Source: Theodoxus fluviatilis
Taxonomy: Eukaryota; Mollusca; Gastropoda; Cycloneritida; Neritidae
Direction of reading: 5' to 3'
NCBI GenBank assembly: GCA_034096865.1
Contig: JAWQFJ010000637.1
Coordinates: 212,501-276,500, forward strand
Length of the DNA stretch: 64,000 bases
Both the position numbers and the translations under genes were made by a program. The notes beneath the pieces were generated by a model. That model was not told the DNA's origin, did no database searches, and worked only from the letters and a program-made list of their open reading frames with translations. Below are positions 1-12,600 of this stretch, piece after piece. Position 1 is the first letter of the stretch; each line of letters opens with the position of its first letter.

Positions 1-414
1 GCAGACACCAAAACGTTAAATGTCCCCCGTCGCAAATAGAAAACCCAAGGACAGCGAGCTTTACATCGGCCCTGTAACGTGGAATAGCCCACCTTTCCCT
101 GTCCATCACTCTGATTCCATGTCCCAGTTCAAAACCTCCCTAAAGACACACCTGTTCCGGTCAGTCTTTTCTGACGAGCAGTGAGGTGCTTCACAAGGCG
201 CCTCTCTTATGTTTCGTGTTTTGTTTATTGCCTGCTATGTTAATTAATTGTATTGTATTTAACTCTTCTTTTAATTCAACTGTACAGTGTGCGAGTGTTG
301 GAATGCTTTGTATGAGTGTGGACAGAGAGAAAAAAAGAAATTGTAAATGCCATGAGCTTGCCTATTAGGGAAGGTATGTGCGTATAAATAATCTGTATTA
401 TTATTATTATTACC
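1..414 (+). mobile_element. L2/CR1-like LINE, 3' end (ORF2 tail, 3'UTR, ATT tail)
   Basis: The frame ending at TGA 182-184 reads TWNSPPFPVHHSDSMSQFKT and SLKTHLF, the typical ORF2 C-terminus of L2/CR1-type LINEs. It is followed by a 3'UTR with GTAAATGCCATGAGC, GTATAAATAAT and a terminal (ATT)n run at 393-412, the usual 3' end of this type. The 5' part lies outside the window or is broken: an in-frame TAA at 17-19 is seen. Confidence 0.7.
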
Positions 415-633
415 ATAGAAAGTCAGTATGATTCATTATATATTAGTGTTCTTTGTTTATTTACTCTGTTTAACTTGATGAATTTTTTTAAAATAGAAAA
501 GAGTAATTTTTAAAGTAAAAAAGGGAGTGCCCTTTGGTGTTGTCTGTTGTAGAGGCTGCAACTCTATTTGGCATATTGACTTAGGGATTCTTGTTACCGC
601 CCTTCTTCTCTTAGAATTCTCTGGCCAGCCCAT

Positions 634-634
<1 letters not shown>

Positions 635-715
<81 letters not shown>

Positions 716-722
716 AGGGGGG

Positions 723-753
<31 letters not shown>

Positions 754-763
754 CATGGGAGGG

Positions 764-804
<41 letters not shown>

Positions 805-1377
805 AGAGAGAGAGAGAGGAAGAGAGAGAGAGCATGGGAGGGGAGAGAGAGAGAGAGAAAGAGAGAGAGAGAAAGAGAAAGAGAGCATGGGAGTGGAAGA
901 AGAGAAGAGAGAGAGAGAGAGAGAATGGGAGGGGAGAGAGAAGAGAGAGAGAATGGGAGGAGAGAGAGAGAAAGAGAGAGACAAGAGAGGGGAGAGAGAG
1001 AAAGAGAGGAGAAAGAGATGGTGAGAGAGAGAGAGAGACAAGAGAGAGAATGGAGGTGAGAAGAGAAAGAGAGAGAGAGGAGAAGGAGGGGAGAGAGAAG
1101 AGAGAAGAAGGGAGAGGAGAGAGAGAGAGGAAGAGAGAGAGAGAGAGAGAGAATGGAGAGAGAGAGAAAGAGATGAGAGAATGAGAGGGCAGAGAAAGAG
1201 AGAAAGAAGAGAGAGAGAGAGATGGAGGGGAGAGAGATAGAGAGAGAGAATGGAAGGGGAGAGAGGAAGAGAGAGATAGACGAAGAGAGAGAGAGCGAGA
1301 GAGAGAGAATGGGAGGAGAGAGAGAGAAAGAGAGAAAAAGAGAGACAGAGAATGGGAGGGGAGAGAGAAGAGAATGG

Positions 1378-1408
<31 letters not shown>

Positions 1409-1492
1409 GGAGGAGAGAGAGAGAGAGAGAGAAAGAAAGAGAGAGAGAGAGAATAGGATTGGAGAGAGAAGAGAGAGAGAGAGAGAGAGATG

Positions 1493-1529
<37 letters not shown>

Positions 1530-1542
1530 TGGCAGGGGAGAG
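635..1542. repeat. (CA)n then ~830-bp GA-rich purine tract
   Basis: (CA)39 at 635-712 runs directly into a purine-rich GA tract, interrupted every 30-60 bp by short ATGGGAGG-type units. The spaced ATGGGAG blocks suggest a higher-order minisatellite within the GA run. Long open frames here (up to 393 codons, all Ser/Leu or Arg/Glu) are artefacts of the repeat. Confidence 0.95.
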
Positions 1543-1579
1543 TAATAACGCATAATGTATGAACATTGCTACGTCTCTA

Positions 1580-2400
1580 AATAAACTTGGATCCGATCCC
1601 TCCATCAAATACATACATCCCGTTTGGGTGTGACTCATGAAATGCCGTTTTATATATCTTTTCCTGAATCATCAGAAACAGGGCAAAATAAGAGGAAATG
1701 TTCTTCATTTTCATCAGCTGCACAAAAGGCATACGTAGTATCCAAGTGCTGCAGATTAGTGTACATGTACTTCTTGTTTGACTGCAGATCATTAATTCCA
1801 AAGCGAAAACGCGCAAAGGCAATCTGGGGTTTCTTAATGGTAAGACTAAATAATTTTCTACCAAAGTGATCTTTAAAAGATAAATAGCAATGATATCTGG
1901 CACCGGTTGTGCATTTTTAGTGCCATATTTGGTGAAAAGAGTCTTGTAGCCTCTGTTTAAATTGCTTCAGAAAGGACAATATGTGTCTGACTCCCTCGTT
2001 TAGCCATACGTAGGAGAAACCAGACTTACAAAAACAATTTCTAATATGTTCCAACCAGTTTAGATTATGTATAATATCTATTTTTCTACATGAGATATGC
2101 CTGTTTGGGTAATCTTGTAGACGACATAGTATAACGCCTGAACCAGTATTTTACTGCCCTAGTGATGAGTGAGACAGACAGAGGGCATCTTCCAAGATCC
2201 CCGTACGCCATATGAGTTGGTGTCCGTGTGTCAAAACCGAGAAGTCTCTTGCAGGCGAACGTATGAACCTTCTCGATTTTGTCTGCATTACCTAGGCCCC
2301 ATATTTCGGAGCCATAAAGTTGACTGTACCTGCGAGTTGAAAAGCTTAAAAAAACCACATTTGGGTCAAAAGTGTGTAGGCTCCACATAGCCTTCAAAAT
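1580..2400 (-). mobile_element. Degraded LINE, ORF2 C-terminal region
   Basis: On the - strand, 2086-2400 reads LYGSEIWGLGNADKIEKVHTFACKRLLGF in pieces (LYGSEIWG, KVHTFACKRLLGF, VKYWFRR, LPKQAYLM). This is the conserved region after the RT domain of a LINE group common in molluscs. It continues in other frames around 1910-2050 (NWLEHIRNCF, FSYVWLNEGV) and 1660-1760 (EEHFLLFCPV). There are at least two frame breaks. It is probably the same family as the RT fragment at 63.6 kb. Confidence 0.65.
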
Positions 2401-2449
2401 TTTAACAGACTTCAGTTTTCCTTTTGTTGCCAGTTCCGCAGTACACATG

Positions 2450-2452
<3 letters not shown>

Positions 2453-2535
<83 letters not shown>
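2453..2535. repeat. (AG)n(GT)n compound microsatellite
   Basis: About 20 AG units are followed by about 20 GT units, ending 60 bp before an annexin exon. Confidence 0.95.
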
Positions 2536-2539
<4 letters not shown>

Positions 2540-2595
2540 AAATGCAATCGTCAAAGTGGGCACCTGTCCGTAGTTTGCCGTTTTTTGTACGTCAG

Positions 2596-2690
2596 GCACC
2601 AATGAAGACGCCATCACCCATGTGGTTACAAGTCGCTGCAATGCCCAACGCCAGGAGATGAAGAAGATGTTCAAAACTCTCTATGGTCGC
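2596..2690 (+). CDS. Annexin exon: repeat 1, first half
   Basis: The acceptor is gtcag before 2596 and the donor is gtaagt at 2691. The exon enters with two bases completing a Gly codon and leaves in phase 0. It encodes [20 protein letters not shown] and continues to LYGR, the calcium loop and helices B-C of annexin repeat 1. It lies 60 bp downstream of a GA/GT microsatellite. Confidence 0.9.
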
Positions 2691-5600
2691 GTAAGTAATC
2701 ATTTTTACAGTTTCTGCCGACGAGTGCCAACTTACATCACAGGCGTGCAAAAACGTTACTTAAAGGTACTTTCTGGCTGTGGATTTTTCACGGCATAATC
2801 TTATAATGACATTTCTATATTTTCTCTGCAGATTTCGATATTTTGTGTAATTAGAATTTGTATGCATGTATTTTATTTTGTTGTTTGGTTAGTTGGTTTG
2901 GAGGTTAAAATTGCGTTCTTTCTGGCAAAGTGGCGACTGAGCTTTCGGGTGACGGTTTGAAATGAGGTATCTGGGAGGAGATTGAAAACGAACCATCCCG
3001 AGTAGGAGTCCACCAACACCAGATAGGAGTTTCTATTCCAAGTGAAGAGGTCGGTTGTGACGATCTGCCAGAGTACAACTGGGATGTCATGGAGACGCAT
3101 TAGCTCTTTCTGCTGTTTGTGCTTCTGGGAGCTGCATGTACTGCAAATGGAGACCACGTTCCCGATGTCGCGGATCATGTTGGACCAGTAAGCAAGTCCA
3201 CGGGCTCGGGATTTTGTTGCGTAAAGTCCAGGGTGTCCTTTGTGGAGCTTTTGGGTATAGTCCTGTTGGAGTGAAACTGCGACACTAATTCGCAGTCCTC
3301 TCACGATGATGTCATCTTTAGCAATTAGTTCCTCCCGGAATGCAAAATAGGGTCTGAGGCTGTGAGACACCTCTTTGTAGTGCTTGGATCAGCCAATCAG
3401 GTTGATTGCCTTCAGCTGCTGCCATGTTGAATCGGCTGCTGTGGCTTGTTTGAGCCGTGCTGCTCCTGGCGTTGTCAGGGTTAGGGCTGGCAGAACCTCG
3501 TAGTCATCATGATTGGACGGGGCTTCAGGCAAATATGCGCGCGAGAGAGTGTCAGAGATGAGGAGTTGGGTGCCTCTCTTGCACACGATGTTCATGTTGT
3601 ACCGTTGGAATTTCAGCAACATCCGCTGCAGTCTTGTTCGGGCTGTGTGCAGAGGGTTCTTCTTGAAAGTGACAAGGGGCTGATAGTCAGTTTCAACAGT
3701 GGCGTGCTTTTAATAGATGTAGCTGTCGAATTTGGCACAGGCGAAGGTGACGGCTAGAAGTTCCTCCTCGATCTGGCTGTAGCGTTGCTCTGTTTGGTCA
3801 TGGCTCGAGAGGTGTATGCTACAGGTAGCCCAATCTTGAAGACATGCTGCTTCAAGACCAGACTTTGGTGCTACACATGTGATAGTTGCGGGGTTCTTTG
3901 TGTTGTAGAACCGAAGAACGGGAGAGTTGCTGATTGCTTGCTTCAGTTCCTTGAAGGATGCTTCGTGTTGTGGTAGCCAGCACCAGTCACTTGACTCCCG
4001 AAGGGGTTCACGGAGAAGTGTTGTCTTGTCACTGTAGTCGACAACGAATTTAATACAGATAGTTCGCCATGCACAGGAAGCATTAAAGGACAGTTTTGAG
4101 GGTGGATGTTTGGAGTTTTGTGATAGCACGAATCTTGTCAGGATCAGGGTGGAAGCCTTTGCTGGAGAAGACATATCCCATGTAGGAGACCTCGTTGACC
4201 CGGAAGTGGCACTTGGTTTTGTTGAGCTTCAGGTTGATCTCTTCAGCTCGTTTTAGTACTTGGTGGAGTTTCCTGTCATGATCAGCAAGGTCGGTGCCCC
4301 ACACGAGGATGTCATCTACAATGATGTCACGGGGATATCCTCCAAACAGCTGTTCCATAGTTCTTTGGAAGACCTCTGAAGCAGTGCTGATTCCGAATGG
4401 CATGCGAAGAAAACGGTATCTGCCAAAGGGAGTGTTGAAGCATGTTTTCGGTAATGACTGATGATCCAGAGGTATTTGCCAGATGCCTGTTTTTGCTTTC
4501 AATGTTGCGAAGACTGGCATTTGGCATGTCAGCTATGACTTCATCGATTGTTCTCATAGGATGCCGGGGGCGTTATAGAGCTGCGTTGAGACCTCTTGGA
4601 TCGATGCAGATCGTGATGTCTGTGCCAGTCTTCTTGGTGGCTGTCACCACGAACGAAACTTATTCTGTGGGCTCTTTCACCGGGTTGATGACTCCTTGGA
4701 CTGTCGTTTTGTTCAGGGTTTTCTTGACGGTCTCTTACATGGTTGCTGGGATGCGGCGAGGTGGCTGGATCACTGGCGTGCGAAGTTTTTTTGTCTCGGG
4801 TGCTTCGCCATCATCCAGTTGGTGCACTTCAGCTGTGAGGTGCACGAGGTCCAACTTAAGAGCATCTGGACGACCTAGAAGAGGAGTGACACGTTTTTCT
4901 ACTATGGGAAATTGTAGCATGTGGCGTTTGCCATGGTGAAGGCACTGCAGATTGGCTATACATATGGTAGACAGAGTGTTTCCACCTTATGCCACAAGGT
5001 TGATTCTTGACGTGATGTCGATGTCCTTCGTGTCCACAAGGGATACTGGCAGAACGTTGCACTTCGCTTCAGTGTCAACTGTCAGTTCGATTTCTTGCTG
5101 GTTGAAGGAAAGGGTTACGAAGGCTTACATTCGACCATTGTTGATTTGGTCAATGGCAGAGACTGTGTCAATGACAGTGTTGTCTTCGTCGTCATCGCTG
5201 ATTGTTGTCATCTGGTGCACTTGGTTTTTCTTGCTCATTTGTTACTGTCTCTGTGTTGGTTTTGCTGCTGAGTTGGAGGTAAGGCAGAGTCTTGCGAAGT
5301 GGTTGTATTATCCACAGCTGAGGCATTGCTTCTGAAAGGCAGGACACTTCTCTTTCACCCGAGGATGAGATCCACCACAGTTTGTGCATGTTGTCTGGTT
5401 TTTTGCATGCTGATGCTCATTTTGGCGTTTTGATGGGCCGCGGGACGTGCGTCTTGCCGCAGTTATGGCGTCGACAGCATCATCCTTGACAGCCATCTTA
5501 GCGAGGCGTTGCTTCGTTGATTCCACTAGGCGGCAGAGTTCTATGGCTGTAGCGAGGGTCAAATCGCTCTCTTTCAACATTTGTCTCTTCAAAGGGTGGG

Positions 5601-7768
5601 ACAGGACGCCAAAACGACCTTGTCTCGAATGAGCTCATCTCTGAAATGTCCGTACTTGCAGTACGCTGCGAATTTGCGTAGATCGGAGACAAAAGATTCC
5701 TAGCTCTCCACCTGCTTCTGCTGGCGCATCATGAAACAATGGCATTCCACTATGACATTTTTCTGGGGACTACAGAGTTTTCTGAATTTCGTCATCAGTG
5801 TTTTCAAGTTCCCTTGGATTCCCGTTATTCATAATCATAGACGAACGTTTTTCCTCTCTCAATGGCGTACCTACCTGCCAAGTTGAGTAAAGTGTATGCA
5901 ATTCCATCATCGTCTTTGCCTTTCAAAGCTGATCTCATAATTATAAATTTGAAAATCTTGCTAAAACTTTTGCCAGTTTCGGCGACGTTGCCATCGAAAT
6001 GGTGGGGGACCAGGGATATGCAAACTGGAGTCTGACATAGCGGGAGTGGCTGAGGTGATGCAAGGACAAAAGGCAGCTGATCTTGAGTGAACAGTATGTT
6101 CTGGTGATCTCATTTTCTTGGCTCCAGCGATGCTTGCTTGCTTGAGGTGTTGGCCTCATTTTCTGCAGTGCCTTGGTTGAGATCAAATCCCGCTTCTGAC
6201 ACCATGTATCTCTCTGATGGATAAGCTGAGGGTTCCTTTGTTGCAGAAGGTTTATTCCGTGCTTTGTGCAATGGCGGGAACGTAGCAGAGAACCGGGCAT
6301 ACTATTCTAAATATAACCTATATCAAGATTCGGTTTCTTACAAACTGGAATCTACAGTATTGTGGAACGATGCAAACAATCACATCTACATTTACCTTTC
6401 TCAGTAATGATCTCCTCAACATTTGAAGGCAACAAAACATGCATGGAAGCTGTTGCTAGTAGGATCTGTGTTGCTCACTGACTGTATAGGGTTGGTCTTG
6501 CAGGACCTCATCGAAGATATGAAGGGGGAGCTCAGTGGGGACTACAAGGAGTCTGTCATGGCACTCTTCGTGCCGCCAGCTGAGTACGACGCCTGGGCTA
6601 TCAAGGAGGCTATCTACGTAAGTACAGATATCTGTCTGCTCTGCCTCCGTCTCGTACTACAGTCACGTGTTTTTGTCGTATCCTGAGTTACAAATTACAA
6701 ACACTCATCGCTTTTGTGAAATATGCAGTACAGTTAATTCATTTCTTGGGTACAAATGTGTTAGTGTCAGAGAAGTAGTTCATCTGGAACATTGACAAGA
6801 TATCTGAGCTGCCGCCATATTGCTCTTGTCTGAATCGTGTCTGAAACTGTTTCCTTTGTCTGATTCCAGTGAGTTGTCATTGGCGTTGTATGCTGTCAAC
6901 ATATTGATTATCTGATCCATTGACCATTGCTTTCTTTGTAAGGTAGATTTCTTGTGCTTAATTCCTATCCTTGTCACTGTAAAGAGTTGATAGAGGTGTA
7001 GCATATTTTTAGTTGTCCTGTTATAAGAAAATGTAGGTGCTCATTTACAGCTTTGGCAATGAGTCAGCACGCTAATGATTCTCAATCATGAATTTCGTTT
7101 TCCTCTTCAGGGACTGGGGACGAATGAGCAGACTCTCATTGAGATCCTCATGACCCGCACAAATTCCCAGATCCAGGAATTGGTCAAAGTATACGGAGAC
7201 GGTGAGCCGTTTGTCTGCAGTTGTTTTTGTTTTGAACTCCAAGTATATCCTGCTTTAGCGGTGAAAGCATAAAAGAAAACCCAAGTTCCACGCCTAGTTA
7301 AGAAGTGCTTGTGGATTGGTCTTGTGAATGGCACCTGTCATTAATATATGTACTCATGACCACATGAAAGGAGCAGCAGAGCAAACTCCCTCTCGTTGGT
7401 AGTGACGCTTCATTGAGCAATGCTGCGGGGCAAAAATGTGCGTTCTTGCTTGCAGGAGAGAAGAAAAGGAACCAAGGCAGGCAAAAAGCACACACATAGG
7501 TACAAACACTCGCACATACGTGCATGCATACATGCATGCATACATGCATGCATACCTACCTACCTACCTGCCTACCTACCTACCGACACACACACACATA
7601 CATACATACATACATACATACATACATACATACATACATACATACATACATACATACATACATACATACATACATACATACATACATACATACATACATA
7701 CATACATACATACATACATACATACATACGTACGTACGTACGTACGTACGTACGTACGTACATACATA

Positions 7769-7852
<84 letters not shown>

Positions 7853-9641
7853 TGCATACATACATACATACATACATACATACATACATACATACATACA
7901 TACATACATACATACATACATACATACATACATACATACATACATACATACATACATACATACATACATACATGCATGCATACATACATACATACATAAA
8001 TACATATCAAAATGACTTTATTCATGAAAGAATAGTGCAAGTCTGCACACATGAATAGCTACATGAAAAAGAGCATTCAGCGTGGCTGAGACTAGTGAAT
8101 ATAGTCTCAGCAACAGGTTGGTCACGTGATAGCCTAAATTCTTCCATAACATGCATACCACCGTTCTGAACAGCCACGCTGAATGCCATATCACATCGTG
8201 AGTGTATTCCTCCGCTTGTTGTGATACACTCCATACTGGCAGCCATTTTTCCGTCAGTTCATTTTCTAAACATCGATTTCCCATGAATGTAAAACTTGTA
8301 TGCGGTAAAATTCGAATCACAAGAGTGTAATATTGTGAACTCTACTAATTATAAGGACTTTGAATACAACAGCAATATTTATACTTCATTGAGCGAGTAA
8401 GGCAACCAATCCCGTCTGCATAATCTTCGATACACACAGAAACCCACTGAGTGCTTTTGCTGATGAGGAATCATTAATTTAATGTATGCTTAGAAGGATA
8501 ACACTTAGAAAAACTGCTTCTGAGCTATCCGATAATATCGAACTTCGGAATCGGACGGATTCCTACAGAAGAAACTTCCATTCGATTAACGTTCAACACA
8601 GGTTAAATCACTTACTGACTCCATCAGTCGACACCGAATGATCGAAGTGTGGAGCTCGTCAAACAGTGTGAAGGCAGTTAGACCACAGGTTCCGGCCAGA
8701 AAGCATTTACTTGCGAGAGTATAACCATAGATTCACGAAACCATCCCGGACCCATAGGAATCCTTTTTGCTGCGTAGGTCCAAAGATCGCGTGTATTACC
8801 AAAGACTATTCATAACTGTATAATCTTTGGTATTACTATACACAATCGCACGTGCTCAGGGCAGTTTGCAACCTTATAGACACGTTCGCGCTAAAAGTAG
8901 TTCTCAAATGATTTCCTGAAAATCTCATAGATTAGTTTTATTAGAACACCAAATTTGTGTTTATCTATCGGGATAAATAATTGGAGTGAAATAGAATCGC
9001 CTCTTTTTACTCTCAATGGTCTTCTGATCATGTTGAATTTTGATTGGTAGAATCAATGGAATGTGGAGCCGAAGTCACGTGACCAACCTGTGTCAGAGAC
9101 ACTATGATCTCTGTGTTCAGAATGGAAAAAGAGTACTACACAAGACAGGACACTGCCTAGTAGCAACAGCCCATGGGATCATTTCACACATTAACCACTC
9201 TGGTCTCTCCCTTATATCAATTAGCATTAGAAACAACACCAGAATAGGTATTTACAACAATCCTTGATTACCGTCACTTTCCTTTTCAGCAAGTTACTTT
9301 CAATCAGATGTTAATGATGTATGCCCTCATTATTTCTCGACATTTCTCTTCACCCATGAATTTGATAACATTCCTTTTAACTTCACAAACACTTAAGTGA
9401 AGTCCAACCGTAAGAGTGACAATGATGTAATAAGGATGTACACATCAGAGGATCTCCACCCACATTGATACAATGCATGGCTGCAAACATGAGCACGTGC
9501 AATATTATAAAGCAATTGCAGCACAAAAAACGGGTTATTGATGTTGATACAGAGTAAACGTGCAGACGTGAATATGTGCATACTTGTAACACATTTCAAA
9601 GTATAAAGTTGTGGTGAGGCAATCCAAGGGGAGTAATTCTA

Positions 9642-9672
<31 letters not shown>

Positions 9673-12600
9673 CATACATACATACATACACGCACGCACG
9701 CACGCACGCACACACGCACGCACGCACGCACGCACACACGCACGCAAACACACATATCAAAACAAATAATTGCCAAAAATGATACAGATATCTATATGCA
9801 ATTCGAAATACAAGCTCAATAGGTCCCATAAGCCAAGACATGACCCCTTCTTGCCCATACTCTCCTGGAGCCAACCATGAATGACATGGCAATACTCTTA
9901 CTTCTTCTCCATTCCAGCCCTGTCATAGCAAGTGCGGACACTACCCGTCTATGTACTGTACCGAGAGAACCGATGACCAGCACAATGTTTTTGTCTGAAA
10001 ACCTGCCTCGCTCAAAAGTGCACAGAGGGGTCTATATTTCTCAATTTTGTGATGGTAGCATTGTTCGAGAAACGCATCAAATGGGTTGGCAATCTCTACA
10101 ATTTTGGCTGCAGACTGGGTACGGTCTGAAAAACACAAGTCTGGCTTGGAGCTGTCTGTCCTGTGTCCATTTGCTGTGATGGTCTGATTCTGAAACAGTT
10201 CACAGTGTTCAGTGATGACATTGTTTCTAGTTCTCGTCAGAGATGGGCCGCCATTCGTCAATGGATGAGGGATCGCCATTCTTTATCGGGATGAGCTTGA
10301 CAACACCGCGCTTCCAATCGGTGGGAACTCGTCTGTTCATCAAGAACGCATTTGCAATGGCAGTGAAGAGAGGAGCGAGTCTTGACACCTCACAGTATCG
10401 TAATTAAGTCATGCCGTCCGCTCCTGGGGCCTTTCTGCTTGGCAAGCTATTTGTAGCCTTAATGATTTCCTCTTGGGAGAATAAATCATCGGAGGGTGTC
10501 CACTCTGATTTCGGTCCATGGAAATTCTGGTGGTAGACTTTCCAGTTGGCGGGTGCACTTCTCTGTGAAACGCTTTTCAATGAGTTCGTTGTCTAGAGCA
10601 CATTTTCCCTGTCTTGGTTAGCGGCAGTTTTCATCTGCTCGTCGCTGTTGTTGAGCGTGTCGAGGAGGAATAAAACCGATCACTGGGCTTGTTCGATTCT
10701 CCATTGACACCTGACACCACAGTAACAGACGGATAAGACTCACGCGATGATGTACCAGCACCAACTCCACTCTCTAGGGAGTATATTCCAACCCGATGCT
10801 GGCTCGTGGCCGCACAACACTAACACACACAAACGCACGCACGCACATGCACGCATGCAAGTAAGCACGCTTGTATGCACGAAAAAAGACAGACAGATGG
10901 ATACGCAAACACACTGACAGACAGAGACCGGAACACAGGTTAAACATAAAGACAAGTGTAAGTGCTGAAGCACGTACATAGACCTGCAGATAAATATACA
11001 CGCATACTCGGGCAAAAACGGGTTAATGGGAAATTAAATGAGGATTACTTAGACATGTTTTGGTTAGCTCGCACTTTGCAACGCAAACACAGTCCCGTTT
11101 TGAAATATCGTCAACTGTTTTCCAGTGGTCAGTCCCAACCGTAAGGTTCCGCACACCCAGATCGAGAAGGACATCGAGAATGACACCAGTGGCGATTTCA
11201 AGCGTCTGCTTATCAGCGCCTGCCAGGTGATTTGGAACTTCATTATCACCAGACACCTGAACTTTTCTTCGCGCTAGGTGAAATCTATAAAATTAGCATG
11301 AGTTAGTTCATAATTTTATTTTCGCCTTCTCAGTAAATTATATTTATAAATGTCTTTACAAATGGGTAAGAAGTATGACAACCAATTATTCATCTTTCAT
11401 AAATGAAATTGAAATTAATTCAGCTCACTTGAACATACTTTGGCATGTGTCGTATAACAACAATATTTTGTTGCAAAGGAATGGAATGCATCGAACACCC
11501 ACTCACAGGGTGAAACGAGAAGAGTAGATGCTCCCTTCAGTGAGGATTTAGGGTTTGAACTTTGACTTACAGTATGTCAATGAAATCTCAGGCCAGTTTA
11601 AATCATCAAGGCCAAAACAAGTATCCATGTACAGAGACAGGCCTCTTTGATTTTCAGTCGTGTAGATTACCACCAGATGTCCACTTCCAGCAAGTCGACC
11701 AATTGAACGCTCCAATGATGACCACCAAGTTACGAAATAATGGTTACTAGAAATTATGTAAGCGTGTTTTCATATACTTTTAATGATTTCTTTACATGAA
11801 TCATGGTGTATCTTTACAAGATCTTTTCGTTTGAGAAACGTGAATATTTTTTTCAACTACTATCATAACATACGTAAGAAAACAAAGGAACAGAGAAGAC
11901 TATTATTCAAATACACAGGAAAACCTATAGGGCTTTCTTCAAACTCAGTAGGCAGTATGCAGGCAGATTTGACGCTTCCATGTCGCGTCCATGCAGGGAA
12001 ACCGCTACGAGATTCCTCGTGCACGCCTGGAGGAGGCTGTGGAGGAGTACACGGTTGAAGGCAAAGGGACGGGCACCTTCCAGATCAACTACGACAAGCT
12101 ATGCGACATCGACAAGGCCAAGCGCGAGGCCCAGCAGCTGTTCAAAGCGGGCGAGGACCGATGGGGCACAGACGAGGAGACCTTCAACCGCATCTTCTCT
12201 ACACGGGACTACTACACCATGCGTGCCATTTACAATGAGTACGTTAAGGTAAGCACGTATGTAAGACTCCTCCAACTCGCCTTGCTCTGTCATGGGTCTC
12301 CTCCACCTCGCCTTGCTCTGTCATGAGTCTCCTCCACCTCGCCTTGCTCTGTCATGAGTCTCCTCCACCTCGCCTTGATCTGTCATGAGTCTCCTCCACC
12401 TCGCCTTGCTCTGTCATGGGTCTCTAGGCCAACTCGTCTTGCTCTGTCATGGGTCTCCTCCACCTCGCCTTGCTCTGTCATGGGTCTCCTCCAGCTGGCC
12501 TTGCTCTGTCATGGGTCTCCTCCAACTCGCCTTGCTCTGTCATGAGTCTCTAGGCCAACTCGCCTTGCTCTGTCATGAGTCTCCTCCAACTCGCCATGCT

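Larger units (their letters stand above)
2880..6430 (-). mobile_element. Ty3/gypsy-type LTR retrotransposon, 3'-truncated, in an annexin intron
   Basis: Read on the - strand the order is LTR remnant, primer-binding-like site, gag with zinc knuckle, protease, RT, RNase H and integrase N-terminus. That is the Ty3/gypsy gene order. The body has several frame breaks, and the element stops inside the integrase at about 2880, before the second catalytic Asp, so the 3' LTR is missing. It fills most of the 3.8 kb intron 2691-6503, antisense to the annexin. Inactive. Confidence 0.85.

Noticed and set aside
457..1638. 393-codon Ser/Leu ORF and Arg/Glu ORFs on the other strand
   Set aside because: GA/CA tract artefacts.
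7189..7194. Alternative annexin donor gtatac
   Set aside because: Would leave phase 0, which does not match the acceptor at 11125; the donor at 7202 fits.
7420..8058. 212-codon His/Thr/Tyr ORF and Tyr/Val/Cys ORFs
   Set aside because: Tetranucleotide array translation in all frames.
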